Shown: positions 1-6,292 of the stretch, piece after piece | Numbering within the stretch: the first letter of the stretch is position 1 | How the letters are laid out: each line of letters opens with the position of its first letter | Source of the DNA: JANLQX01 sp043775075 | Lineage (GTDB): Bacteria; Actinomycetota; Acidimicrobiia; Acidimicrobiales; JANYDT01 | Reading direction: 5' to 3' | NCBI GenBank assembly: GCA_043775075.1 | Contig: JAYVSS010000343.1 | Span: 1-6,322, forward strand | DNA: 6,322 bases | Notes under the pieces: model-generated | What the model was told of the DNA's origin: nothing | The model's database searches: none | The model's input: only the letters and a program-made list of their open reading frames with translations | Program-made: the position numbers and the translations under genes

Positions 1-1
1 G

Positions 2-487
2 GTCATCGTCGCCGTGGACGGGTTGGCCACGGCTGGTGGGTGCGAGATCGTGCTTGCCGCGGACCTGGTCGTGGCCACAACCAGGTCGTCGTTTGGTCTC
101 GCCGAGGTCAAACGCAATCTCCTCGCCGGGGCCGGCGGGTTGTACCGCCTACCGCAGCGCATTGGGACCTCAGCGGCCATGGAAGTGATTTTGACCGGCG
201 AGCCAATCCCCGCCGAGCGCGCGTATCAGCTTGGCCTTGTCACCCGCCTGGTGGCGCCGGGCGAGGCTGAAGCTGAAGCCCTGCGCCTAGCCGCGCAAAT
301 CAGCGCCGCGGCCCCGCTGGCCGTCTGGGAGAGCCGCCAGGTCGTTCTTGCCAGTCAATACGAATCGGAGAGCGACCTCCGACAGCGGACGAACGAAGCG
401 TTTGGGCGCATCATGGGTTCGGCGGACACCAAAGAAGGACTCATGGCGTTCATCGAGAAACGCCCACCGAATTGGACCGCTTCCTAG
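2..487 (+). CDS. Enoyl-CoA hydratase/isomerase (crotonase) family protein, C-terminal part
   Basis: This is the 3' part of a crotonase-superfamily gene cut by the window edge; 161 codons and a TAG stop are present, roughly the last 60% of a usual ~260-residue protein. Frame 2 is open to the edge and begins VIVAVDGLATAGGCE, the conserved strand and oxyanion-hole region. The GTG at 14 lies inside this conserved block and is not the true start. Numbering from the fragment, Glu15 (in GGCE) and Glu35 (in FGLAEV) are 20 residues apart, the same spacing as the two catalytic glutamates of rat mitochondrial enoyl-CoA hydratase (Glu144 and Glu164). Real hydratase activity is therefore plausible. GAGGLYRLPQRIG, the AMEVILTGEPI stretch and the EGLMAFIEKRPPNW tail are also typical. 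The likely role is cytoplasmic hydration of 2-enoyl-CoA in fatty-acid or related acyl-CoA breakdown; the exact substrate cannot be told. It is convergent with the Nudix gene, so it is not part of the minus-strand operon. Confidence 0.93.
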   Translation, partial: VIVAVDGLATAGGCEIVLAADLVVATTRSSFGLAEVKRNLLAGAGGLYRLPQRIGTSAAMEVILTGEPIPAERAYQLGLVTRLVAPGEAEAEALRLAAQISAAAPLAVWESRQVVLASQYESESDLRQRTNEAFGRIMGSADTKEGLMAFIEKRPPNWTAS

Positions 488-537
488 TGGTCGGGCGCAG
501 ACCCAACCAGGGCGTCGATGCGCCGAGATTCGGTCGA

Positions 538-578
538 CAACCAGCCCCGATGCGAAGCGTCGGTGCGCTGGTTGTTTC
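538..578 (+). terminator. Composite hairpin, probable terminator of the crotonase gene
   Basis: The hairpin begins 50 bases after the crotonase stop. CAACCAGC (538-545) pairs perfectly with GCTGGTTG (567-574), and inside it CCGATGC (547-553) pairs with GCGTCGG (557-563) around a GAA loop, with one U-G wobble. A short T-rich stretch (TTG then TTT, 572-577) follows. The wobble becomes an A-C mismatch in the minus-strand transcript and no T-run follows on that side, so it suits termination of the plus-strand gene. The U-tract is short, so efficiency is uncertain. Confidence 0.6.
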
Positions 579-607
579 GAAGACAGACCACGAGCGGTCA
601 CCAGCCG

Positions 608-1030
608 TCAGCGCGGCGCCGCAACGAACTCGTGCTGGATGAGAAAATCGAAAAGTCCATCGACCAGGTCAAGCTCCACCAATCGGTCGAGATCGTGCCA
701 TTTCGCCGCGTCGGCGTCGTCGGCGGCGCACAGCTCACCGAGTTCCGCCGCATCGACTGTCACGACGAAATCGGCGATCACGAAGTGATGTTCCGCCGAA
801 ATTCGTTCGACCCACCCGACAAGACGATCGCACCTGCCAGGTAGACCAGTCTCCTCCAGCAGTTCACGAACAACAGCTTGCACGAGGGTTTCGCCCCAAT
901 CCACCCGACCGCCGGGGACTGACCACTTCCCCACCGCTGCCCCACGCCCCCGCTTAATCACCAGTAGGCGACCGCTGTCGATCACGATGGCGCCCACGCA
1001 AAGTTGCGGACGCCCCTCCTCAGTCGTCAT
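608..1030 (-). CDS. Nudix hydrolase
   Basis: This 140-residue protein is a single Nudix domain, the usual size for a stand-alone member. A complete Nudix box, Gx5Ex7REUxEExGU, spans residues 41-63. It starts at Gly41 with Glu47, then Arg55-Glu56, Glu59-Glu60 and Gly62-Leu63, so all metal-binding residues are intact. It is preceded by KWSVPGG, typical of nucleotide-sugar/ADP-ribose and mutator-type members. These enzymes hydrolyse a nucleoside diphosphate linked to another group with Mg2+ or Mn2+, in the cytoplasm; the substrate here cannot be read from the sequence. The start is an ATG at 1030 and the stop is TGA at 608-610. The gene overlaps the end of the GNAT gene by 11 bases, with no strong ribosome site, so translation is probably coupled to it. 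It appears to be the last gene of the minus-strand cluster. Confidence 0.93.
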   Translation of the reverse strand: MTTEEGRPQLCVGAIVIDSGRLLVIKRGRGAAVGKWSVPGGRVDWGETLVQAVVRELLEETGLPGRCDRLVGWVERISAEHHFVIADFVVTVDAAELGELCAADDADAAKWHDLDRLVELDLVDGLFDFLIQHEFVAAPR

Positions 1031-1523
1031 CTGACCCGTTCGGTGAGCCTGGGATATCCGGTCCGGTGAGGTCTCGGAACACGGTCAGCAACCGAGCCTT
1101 CATTCCCGCCGCTTCAAAGAAGTTCTTCGTCGCTCTCTGACCTGGCAACGCTACCGATTCAATACCTACGGCGCCGACGTCAGCCGCCCATACCGCGGCG
1201 TCGTCGAGGAGCGACGCACCCAACCCGATGCCTCTCGCCTGGGGATCGACAACGAGTTCACCCACATGAGCAACAAGGCCACCATCGTGGCGGGTGCGGG
1301 TCTTGGTGATCGCCACGCCGAGCACAACGTCGTCGATCCCGGCCACCATCACGTGGGCGGTACTGGCCATGTCGGCGACCACCGACGGACGAAGCGGCGC
1401 CGGGCGCGCCTCGGATTGGGTCCAGGTCTCGCCACCCCGTTCCGGGCCTAGTTCGGCATGTGCCGCAGCGACCAATGAAACGATCGAATCCAGGTCGTCG
1501 TCACCGGCGGCCCGGACAAACAT
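1020..1523 (-). CDS. GNAT family N-acetyltransferase
   Basis: From the ATG at 1523 this is a 167-residue single-domain acetyltransferase. The N-terminus MFVRAAGDDDLDSIVSLV is the usual first strand and helix of the fold. The acetyl-CoA-binding motif A lies at about residues 86-109: VGELVVDP followed by QARGIGLG, in which R97-G98-I99-G100-L101-G102 matches the pyrophosphate-binding R/Q-x-x-G-x-G/A loop. NFFEAAGM at 134-141 matches motif B, often containing FYxxxGF. The family moves an acetyl group from acetyl-CoA to an amine on a protein, small molecule or antibiotic; the acceptor here is unknown. An in-frame TTG at 1553 would add ten residues and overlap the upstream stop as TTGA, giving 177 residues. 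Neither start has a clear ribosome site, and the ATG was preferred because the fold begins there. The acidic tail (NGSDDD) is unremarkable. The 3' end overlaps the Nudix gene by 11 bases. Confidence 0.88.
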   Translation of the reverse strand: MFVRAAGDDDLDSIVSLVAAAHAELGPERGGETWTQSEARPAPLRPSVVADMASTAHVMVAGIDDVVLGVAITKTRTRHDGGLVAHVGELVVDPQARGIGLGASLLDDAAVWAADVGAVGIESVALPGQRATKNFFEAAGMKARLLTVFRDLTGPDIPGSPNGSDDD

Positions 1524-1549
1524 ATTCAGTGGATGCGACGAGCCGTCGA

Positions 1550-2125
1550 TCAAGACAACGCGTCGAGCTGGTCAAGCCGTCCGAGGATGGTTCGACGGTT
1601 ACGGTGAACCATTTCGTAGGCCCGCACGCCGTGTCGCTCCCCGCTATCGAGTTCGCCGAGCCGGGCGACGACTGCCGCCGAACCGAGGTGGTCGTACCCG
1701 GGAAACGGTTCGTGTCCGGCCGGTCTCGACTCAGGCAGTACTTGCGTGTCTGCGGGGGGCGCAGCGGACGTCATTGGTCCGCTCGAAGTGCCGTCGACGA
1801 CTCCGGAGCCAGGACCTGATCCCGTGCGCTTTGTCGTCTTTGACCGTTGTCCCAGGTCAGATAAGGTGCGGTCGACCGCTCGGCGTCCCTGCTTCTTTAA
1901 CACGGGAACGACGAATTTTCCGATGACCTGCGCTGACTTCGCCGTTGACCGCCCTTCACGGGCGAGTTCGGGCAGGAGCGTCCTCGCTCGCTTGACGAAA
2001 CCAAGCGGGGCGAACACCAGTAGATCGACGATCACCTGAGCGAGTTCGCCCACGCCCTCACTCGACGAGGCCACCGAAGCAGGCTTCGGTGGCGTTTCGT
2101 CGGGCTGTCGCGGAGCGCTTGCCAT
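1550..2125 (-). CDS. Uncharacterised 191-residue protein with conserved C-terminal helix module
   Basis: I cannot assign a function. The protein has three parts. Residues 1-24 are a Pro/Ser-rich, probably disordered leader. Residues 25-100 are helical, with an amphipathic or weakly hydrophobic stretch (VIVDLLVFAPLGFV, 31-44), then a very basic helix region (VLKKQGRRAVDR, 75-86, and KTTKR, 96-100). A Gly/Ser/Pro linker covers about 101-139. The C-terminal module at 141-188 contains FPGYDHLGSAAVVARLGEL, then VRAYEMVHRNRRTILGRLDQL. From memory, similar PGYDxL...VVxRL...VRxYExxxRxRRTIL patterns recur in small actinobacterial proteins, where I know no established role. There is no signal peptide and no clear transmembrane helix, although 31-44 could touch a membrane. 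The ATG at 2125 lies two bases after the DUF4193 stop (TGAGCATG), implying coupled translation. A longer reading to 2197 would run inside the DUF4193 gene and is less likely. Confidence 0.8.
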   Translation of the reverse strand: MASAPRQPDETPPKPASVASSSEGVGELAQVIVDLLVFAPLGFVKRARTLLPELAREGRSTAKSAQVIGKFVVPVLKKQGRRAVDRTLSDLGQRSKTTKRTGSGPGSGVVDGTSSGPMTSAAPPADTQVLPESRPAGHEPFPGYDHLGSAAVVARLGELDSGERHGVRAYEMVHRNRRTILGRLDQLDALS

Positions 2126-2127
2126 GC

Positions 2128-2658
2128 TCAGACGCAGTCTCGGCAGAGTTGCTTGGCGACGTCGGCGACCTGGCTGACGTGCTTCACCAGAAAGCACGAC
2201 TGGCAGACGAACTCATCAGGGCGGCGAGGGATGACCACCGACGCGCCCTCACCACGGTCGTCCAGGTCAGGCGTTTCGTCGTCGTCGTCATCGGGCGTGT
2301 CATCTTCGATGACCAGCCGATCCTTCAAGATGTCGTCGAGGCTGGCCTCCACATCGTCGGGGTCGGCGATCTCGTCGTCGTCTTCCTCCTCGGCCGCGGC
2401 CGGTGCCTCGGGCATCGCCGGGGCCTCAACGACGTCATCGGTTTCGTCTACCTCGTCGCCGATCGCCAGGTCGTCGTCGAGGTCGACTTCGAGATCTTCG
2501 TCGAGGGCGGCGGGATCGAGATCATCCTCGTCGGGTTCGAAATCACCATCGAGCTCGCCGTCGGTCTCCGGACCGCCCGCTTCTCCGAACGCATCGGAGT
2601 CGTCGTCGAGTTCGGGCTCTTCGATTTCTTGTTCTTCTTCGAGGTCGTCTTCACTCAT
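2128..2658 (-). CDS. DUF4193-like protein with long acidic N-terminal arm and C-terminal zinc ribbon
   Basis: This 176-residue protein is recognised by its C-terminus: DEFVCQSCFLVKHVSQ then LCRDCV, with Cys152, Cys155, Cys172 and Cys175 forming two CxxC pairs. It closely resembles the DEFTCSSCFLVHHRSQ...CRDC ending of the actinobacterial DUF4193 family, whose function is not established. Four cysteines suggest structural zinc binding. The odd part is the rest. By my count half of the first 100 residues are Asp or Glu, and there is no Lys, Arg or His before Lys112. Typical family members, as I recall them, are about 100 residues, so the arm is unusually long. The ATG at 2658 follows a weak GGAA ribosome site and lies about 28 bases downstream of a -10-like element. 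The reading frame continues upstream to 2793, but that extension would overlap sbcC, cross the promoter and has a different, non-acidic composition. The gene probably leads the four-gene unit ending in the Nudix gene. Confidence 0.87.
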   Translation of the reverse strand: MSEDDLEEEQEIEEPELDDDSDAFGEAGGPETDGELDGDFEPDEDDLDPAALDEDLEVDLDDDLAIGDEVDETDDVVEAPAMPEAPAAAEEEDDDEIADPDDVEASLDDILKDRLVIEDDTPDDDDDETPDLDDRGEGASVVIPRRPDEFVCQSCFLVKHVSQVADVAKQLCRDCV

Positions 2659-2685
2659 AATTTCCAGCCGGTTTGGGGAGCGCGG

Positions 2686-2691
2686 AGTGTA
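2686..2691 (-). promoter_or_regulatory. -10-like element upstream of the DUF4193 gene
   Basis: The minus strand reads GCGTTACACT here; TACACT fits the TAnnnT consensus for a housekeeping sigma factor. It lies in the 118-base gap after sbcC, the widest gap in the minus-strand run, and would put a transcript start near 2679 with a leader of roughly 20 bases. No good -35 box is seen at 16-18 bases upstream: a TTGGCG is present but 22 bases away. The assignment rests on position and one hexamer. Confidence 0.4.
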
Positions 2692-2776
2692 ACGCCGTAC
2701 GCATGGTGGGTCGCGCCAATCCTCCCGAATTTGCACGTGACGAACGACCACCTCACTATTCGTCCTGGTCCCGGCG

Positions 2777-5104
2777 TTAAAACTGGTCGCCAACGAGGCG
2801 AGCGGTGGACCGCCGAGGACCGAGTTTCACGATCTCGATGGCTTGCGGTAGCTGCTCTTTTACCTCGACGGAATGGGTCACGACGAGGATCTGGCGGAAC
2901 CGCGCGGAAAGTTGGGTGAGGGCCAGAAGCATGCGGTCCTTGCGGTCACCGTCCAGGCTGGCGAGCGCCTCGTCGAGAACGAGAAGACCCACCTGCCCGC
3001 CGGCCTGAAATCGGACCTGCTCACTGATTGCCACCCGTAAGGCCAGGTTCGCCAGGTCCACTTCAGAACCGGAAAACCGGGCCGTGGGGAACTTCACCCC
3101 CTGATCAATGATCTGAATTTCGTAGGTCTCCGGATCAACCTGGAGCCCGTCGTACTCACTCCCGGTGAGAAGGAGAAACAGCTCCGATGCTTGGGCGCTG
3201 AGTCGGGGCCCCACCGAGGCCACGACGGCGTGGCGAAAACCGTTGAGCAACTCCGCTGTGCGGCCTAAAACCACGGCCCGACTGGCCAGGTCGCCGAGGC
3301 GAGCTCGTTGCTCGGAGATTTGTTCGGTCCGGGCCTCGATTGCCGCCTGCTCTCGCGAAGCGGCGGCGAGCGCCGCCTCGGACTGACGAAGCTCGGCGAT
3401 GGCGGCGTCGAACTGCGCGTCCTTCATTGTCTCCTCATCCGCGAGACGCTGATGTTCGGGCAGATCAAATGCCAGCTGGTCAAGCTCTCCCCGCAGTCGG
3501 GCCCGACGCTCGTCGGCCTCAACCAAGCGGGCTTGCGCGTCGCTCCGTTCAAGATCGAGGCGTTCCAGCCGCTCGCGTCGACCGGCCAGACGGGCGGACT
3601 CCTCCCTCCACTTCCCCGCCATCCGAAGTTGCTCACGCAGGTCCGCCCGCTCCCGGGTGATCGCCTCGCCTTCGGGAACCTCGCCGGTGGAACGCAGAAG
3701 CTCGGTGGCGCTGTCAGCCTCGACCTGAGCCTCCTGTACCGCTGAGCGCAGTTGGCGTCCCCGCTCCCACTGCGCCTCCGTGGCGGCGAACGCCTTGCGC
3801 TCGCCCGCCAACTCAGCCGCTGCCTCCTTCTGCTGACGCTCGGCCTGCGCGACCTGCGCCGCGCCCGAGGCGAGGCGGCTGGTGGCCAATGCCACCTCGG
3901 CCTGGTGATGGGCCATCACCCGGGCCACTCCCCCGGCGATCTCCTGGCCACACGTCGGGCAGGGTGTCTGCTCACACAGCGACGACGCCGCCGAGAGGCG
4001 CGTTTGTGCTGACCTGAGGTCTCGCTCAGCGGCGGCGCGAGCGGCATCGGCCTCAGCCCGGGCGGCACCGGCAACCACCGCTCGCGCTTCGGCGCGCCGA
4101 ACGGCAGCCGGGTCAGGGGCATCGGCGGGCGTCCCGATCAATGCGATCGATACGTCGGCCTGCAGCGAAGCCAATCGCTCCGTGGCCCGCAGGACCGCCT
4201 CGATGGCCCGAATTCGGTTGTCGTGGCTGGTGTCGTCGAATCCGGCGAGGAGGCGCTGGAGTTCATCGAGCCGAGCTTTACCGGCGAAGATTTCCTTCGC
4301 CTCAACGTCGAGTTCGCCGATGCGGGCCAGCGCGGCGTCACGCTCTTTGCGCGCGGCTTGCCCGTTGGCTCGTATGACGGCATCCGCACGCCGCCGTTCC
4401 TCGGACCTCCGGACCTGTTCCGCCAACTCCCGTCGGGCGGTCGAGATCTGATCAGAGGACACACTTGCCGCGGCTACCCGGGCGGCCTGGCGCGAGACGA
4501 TGTCGTCCACCTCCGCTTTTCGGGCCGTGAGCTCGTCGGTGTCGGGCAGCGCCGCAGTGAGGCGGACGTAGTCACGCTCCGCCGTGCGCGCATCGGTCCG
4601 GGCTTCGTCGCGAGCCTTTTCAATAGGAGTGATTCCCAGCAACGAGAGCACCAGCCGTCGACGCTGGTCCGCCGTGTGATCGCTAAATGCCGCCAACTGC
4701 TTTTGCTCAGCGAATACTGACGACCTGAACGACTGCTCGTCCATGCCGAGAAGCGACCTTACGTAGCGCCCCACCTCCGTTGGTCCGTCCGCCACCGTTT
4801 GTCCGGCGGTGGTCACCCGGGCCTTGACGGTGAAGTTCATGCCGGAGATGCTCCGGCGGATCACATAGTGGTGTTCATCGTGATCAAATCCCAGCTCAAC
4901 CACACACTCCCCCGTGGTGCCCGTGGTGGGAATACCCTGCTTCGGGGTGCGGGCCCGTCCATAGAGGGCCCAGGTCATGGCTTCGAGCAGGGCTGACTTA
5001 CCCGCCCCGTTCGGGCCGTAGATACCGACCAAACCGGCGGGAACTTCAAGTTCGAGGTGTTCGAAGACTCGGTAGTTTCGTAAGGAATAGGTCCGTAGCT
5101 CCAT
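2777..5104 (-). CDS. sbcC: SbcC/Rad50-type ATPase of the SbcCD nuclease complex
   Basis: This 775-residue SMC-like ATPase partners SbcD. With SbcD it opens and trims double-strand ends, DNA hairpins and protein-blocked ends, in the cytoplasm at the nucleoid. From the ATG at 5104: the N-terminal lobe has Walker A GPNGAGKS (30-37) and a Q-loop candidate FAEQKQ (131-136, Gln134). A first Arg/Glu/Ala-rich coiled coil runs at about 165-370, the zinc hook is PCPTC with Cys382 and Cys385, and a returning coil runs at about 395-610. The C-terminal lobe has signature FSGSE (677-681), Walker B LLVLDE (707-712), D-loop ASLD (715-718) and the switch histidine His744 in VVTHS. Coil arms of about 200 residues make it clearly shorter than E. 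coli SbcC (about 1,050 residues). The signature has Ser680 where SGGE is usual. The ATG is 43 bases after the sbcD stop. A GTG at 5131, preceded by GAGG, would add nine residues and is a real alternative. Stop is TAA. Confidence 0.92.
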   Translation of the reverse strand: MELRTYSLRNYRVFEHLELEVPAGLVGIYGPNGAGKSALLEAMTWALYGRARTPKQGIPTTGTTGECVVELGFDHDEHHYVIRRSISGMNFTVKARVTTAGQTVADGPTEVGRYVRSLLGMDEQSFRSSVFAEQKQLAAFSDHTADQRRRLVLSLLGITPIEKARDEARTDARTAERDYVRLTAALPDTDELTARKAEVDDIVSRQAARVAAASVSSDQISTARRELAEQVRRSEERRRADAVIRANGQAARKERDAALARIGELDVEAKEIFAGKARLDELQRLLAGFDDTSHDNRIRAIEAVLRATERLASLQADVSIALIGTPADAPDPAAVRRAEARAVVAGAARAEADAARAAAERDLRSAQTRLSAASSLCEQTPCPTCGQEIAGGVARVMAHHQAEVALATSRLASGAAQVAQAERQQKEAAAELAGERKAFAATEAQWERGRQLRSAVQEAQVEADSATELLRSTGEVPEGEAITRERADLREQLRMAGKWREESARLAGRRERLERLDLERSDAQARLVEADERRARLRGELDQLAFDLPEHQRLADEETMKDAQFDAAIAELRQSEAALAAASREQAAIEARTEQISEQRARLGDLASRAVVLGRTAELLNGFRHAVVASVGPRLSAQASELFLLLTGSEYDGLQVDPETYEIQIIDQGVKFPTARFSGSEVDLANLALRVAISEQVRFQAGGQVGLLVLDEALASLDGDRKDRMLLALTQLSARFRQILVVTHSVEVKEQLPQAIEIVKLGPRRSTARLVGDQF

Positions 5105-5147
5105 CAGACCCAACCCCCACTGGCCGTCCACCGACGAGCCGCCTCGC

Positions 5148-6281
5148 TCATTCGCTCCCCTGGTCCACGGCGCGGTCAATGGCCGATTCGAGGTACTCGC
5201 TTCCGGTACGCACGATCGCTTCCGGATCAACGTCGTCGAGCACCTGACCGCCGACGAACGATTGCCAGCGAGCCGTCAGGGTCGCGAGATCGGGAAGGTC
5301 CTCGACGGCGGCGACGACGGTGCCGAAGCGGGGCGTCACGCTGATATGCAACAGGTGAGCGGCAGCATCGCGAATGGCGTGCAGGTCGACCAAGCGGTAC
5401 ACGTCGGGGTCAACGCCATCGACTTCCACCCGAGCTACGGCGCCGAGAGGAGCGGCGGCAAACGCGCCGGCCAACGCTTGTTGCAACTCGGCCGGACCAA
5501 TGCCGAACGCACCGATCACCGGCGCGGTGTACAGCGTTCGTTGCCCAATGAGCCCATGGTGCTTGGCCGTCCCCGCATCGCTATCGACATCAATGAAACC
5601 CTTGGTGCGGCCGGGATCGTCGGCGAACCCGAAGGTATCGGTTGATCCGGCGTACCAGACGCCCGGGCGAACGGTGGTGTAGATGTGATAGTGCCCGAGG
5701 AGTACGAGATCAGACTGCAGTTCGGCGTCGTCAACTTCGATCTCGTTCACATCTGCGTACCTACGCTCCACGGAGTGCACCAGCGGGTGCGTCAGCAGCA
5801 CGTTCACCAGGTCGCCCGAGCGCGATCGTCCCGCTTCGCGCAGGGCTTCAACGGCCGATTCGGCCGTTCTCGCCTGGGGCACGGCGTGGACGCGCAGTTC
5901 GGCCAGATCGATGCATTCGTACTGCATTTGGTAGGCGAAACGAAACTCCGGGAACGCGTCGGAAAGCACGGCATACGGATTGCCCGCGCCCGGCAGGCGG
6001 GGCGTGTCGTGATTGCCGCTGATCGCCACCAACGGGATGCCGTGCGCCCGGATTTGGTTGAGAGCCGCCATCGCCACGCGAAAGCTCCGGTAGCTCGGTC
6101 GGGGGTGATCGAAGATATCGCCGAGCCACACCATGAGGTCCGGACTGGTCGCTAGAGCCTCACTGACAGCGGATTGAAACGACAGTTCGAAGTCCCGCTC
6201 CCGTTGATTGACGCCGTCCGGGGAGACAGCTGTGGTGGCGCTGCGTCCGAGGTGGGCATCGCCGAGCGCAACGATCTTCAC
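5148..6281 (-). CDS. sbcD: SbcD/Mre11-type exonuclease subunit of SbcCD
   Basis: This 377-residue metallophosphoesterase is the nuclease subunit of SbcCD: an Mn2+-dependent double-strand 3'-5' exonuclease and single-strand/hairpin endonuclease controlled by ATP turnover in SbcC. All catalytic motifs are present in order: GDAHLG (7-12, Asp8 and His10), GDIFD (54-58), GNHD (89-92, Asn90 and His91), LLTH (162-165, His165) and GHYH (196-199, His197 and His199). The AGSTD stretch at 211-215 ends the phosphoesterase core. The remaining ~150 residues correspond to the capping and SbcC-contacting region of the family. The length is near the usual 380-420. The GTG start at 6281 begins directly with the first strand (MKIVALGDAHLG) and has a ribosome site in front. 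An ATG five bases upstream is out of frame and closes after two codons. The gene precedes sbcC in the customary order, suggesting one transcript. Its promoter would lie beyond the window edge. Confidence 0.94.
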   Translation of the reverse strand: MKIVALGDAHLGRSATTAVSPDGVNQRERDFELSFQSAVSEALATSPDLMVWLGDIFDHPRPSYRSFRVAMAALNQIRAHGIPLVAISGNHDTPRLPGAGNPYAVLSDAFPEFRFAYQMQYECIDLAELRVHAVPQARTAESAVEALREAGRSRSGDLVNVLLTHPLVHSVERRYADVNEIEVDDAELQSDLVLLGHYHIYTTVRPGVWYAGSTDTFGFADDPGRTKGFIDVDSDAGTAKHHGLIGQRTLYTAPVIGAFGIGPAELQQALAGAFAAAPLGAVARVEVDGVDPDVYRLVDLHAIRDAAAHLLHISVTPRFGTVVAAVEDLPDLATLTARWQSFVGGQVLDDVDPEAIVRTGSEYLESAIDRAVDQGSE

Positions 6282-6285
6282 GCCA

Positions 6286-6292
6286 TCACCCT
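6286..6292 (-). promoter_or_regulatory. Ribosome binding site of sbcD
   Basis: The minus strand reads AGGGTGA, ending four bases before the GTG, with the AGGG core seven bases before it. It supports the GTG at 6281 as the start and is the clearest ribosome site in the window. The 30 bases further upstream to the window edge show no convincing promoter. Confidence 0.6.

Noticed and set aside
608..1553. GNAT plus Nudix overlap as a toxin-antitoxin pair
   Set aside because: GNAT toxins normally pair with a small DNA-binding antitoxin, and neither protein here has a DNA-binding domain. The Nudix enzyme looks catalytically intact.
2274..2520. GTC/GTCGTC-rich tract as a microsatellite or repeat array
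   Set aside because: It is the reverse complement of runs of GAC and GAG codons in the acidic arm. There is no regular unit or spacer.
2651..2704. Possible 17-residue leader peptide overlapping the DUF4193 start
   Set aside because: The ATG at 2704 is upstream of the candidate -10 element, and the purine-rich GGGAGG is about 16 bases from it. No attenuator-like structure follows.
2739..2764. Inverted repeat GACGAA/TTCGTC after sbcC as a terminator
   Set aside because: The stem has only six pairs, the loop is 14 bases and no T-run follows on either strand.
2659..2793. Longer DUF4193 protein starting at 2793
   Set aside because: It would overlap the sbcC end and run through the likely promoter, and its added residues are basic/aromatic, unlike the acidic arm beginning at 2658.
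2089..2919. Open plus-strand frame of 276 codons rich in Val, Ile and Phe, resembling a membrane protein
   Set aside because: It is the antisense of the Asp/Glu-rich DUF4193 gene and the end of sbcC: GAC and GAG codons read backwards give Val/Leu-like codons. It has no family motif, and the minus-strand genes there are well supported.
5105..5230. Longer SbcC starting at 5230
   Set aside because: The extra residues run inside the sbcD coding end and precede the first strand of the ATPase fold. Only the GTG at 5131 or ATG at 5104 make sense.
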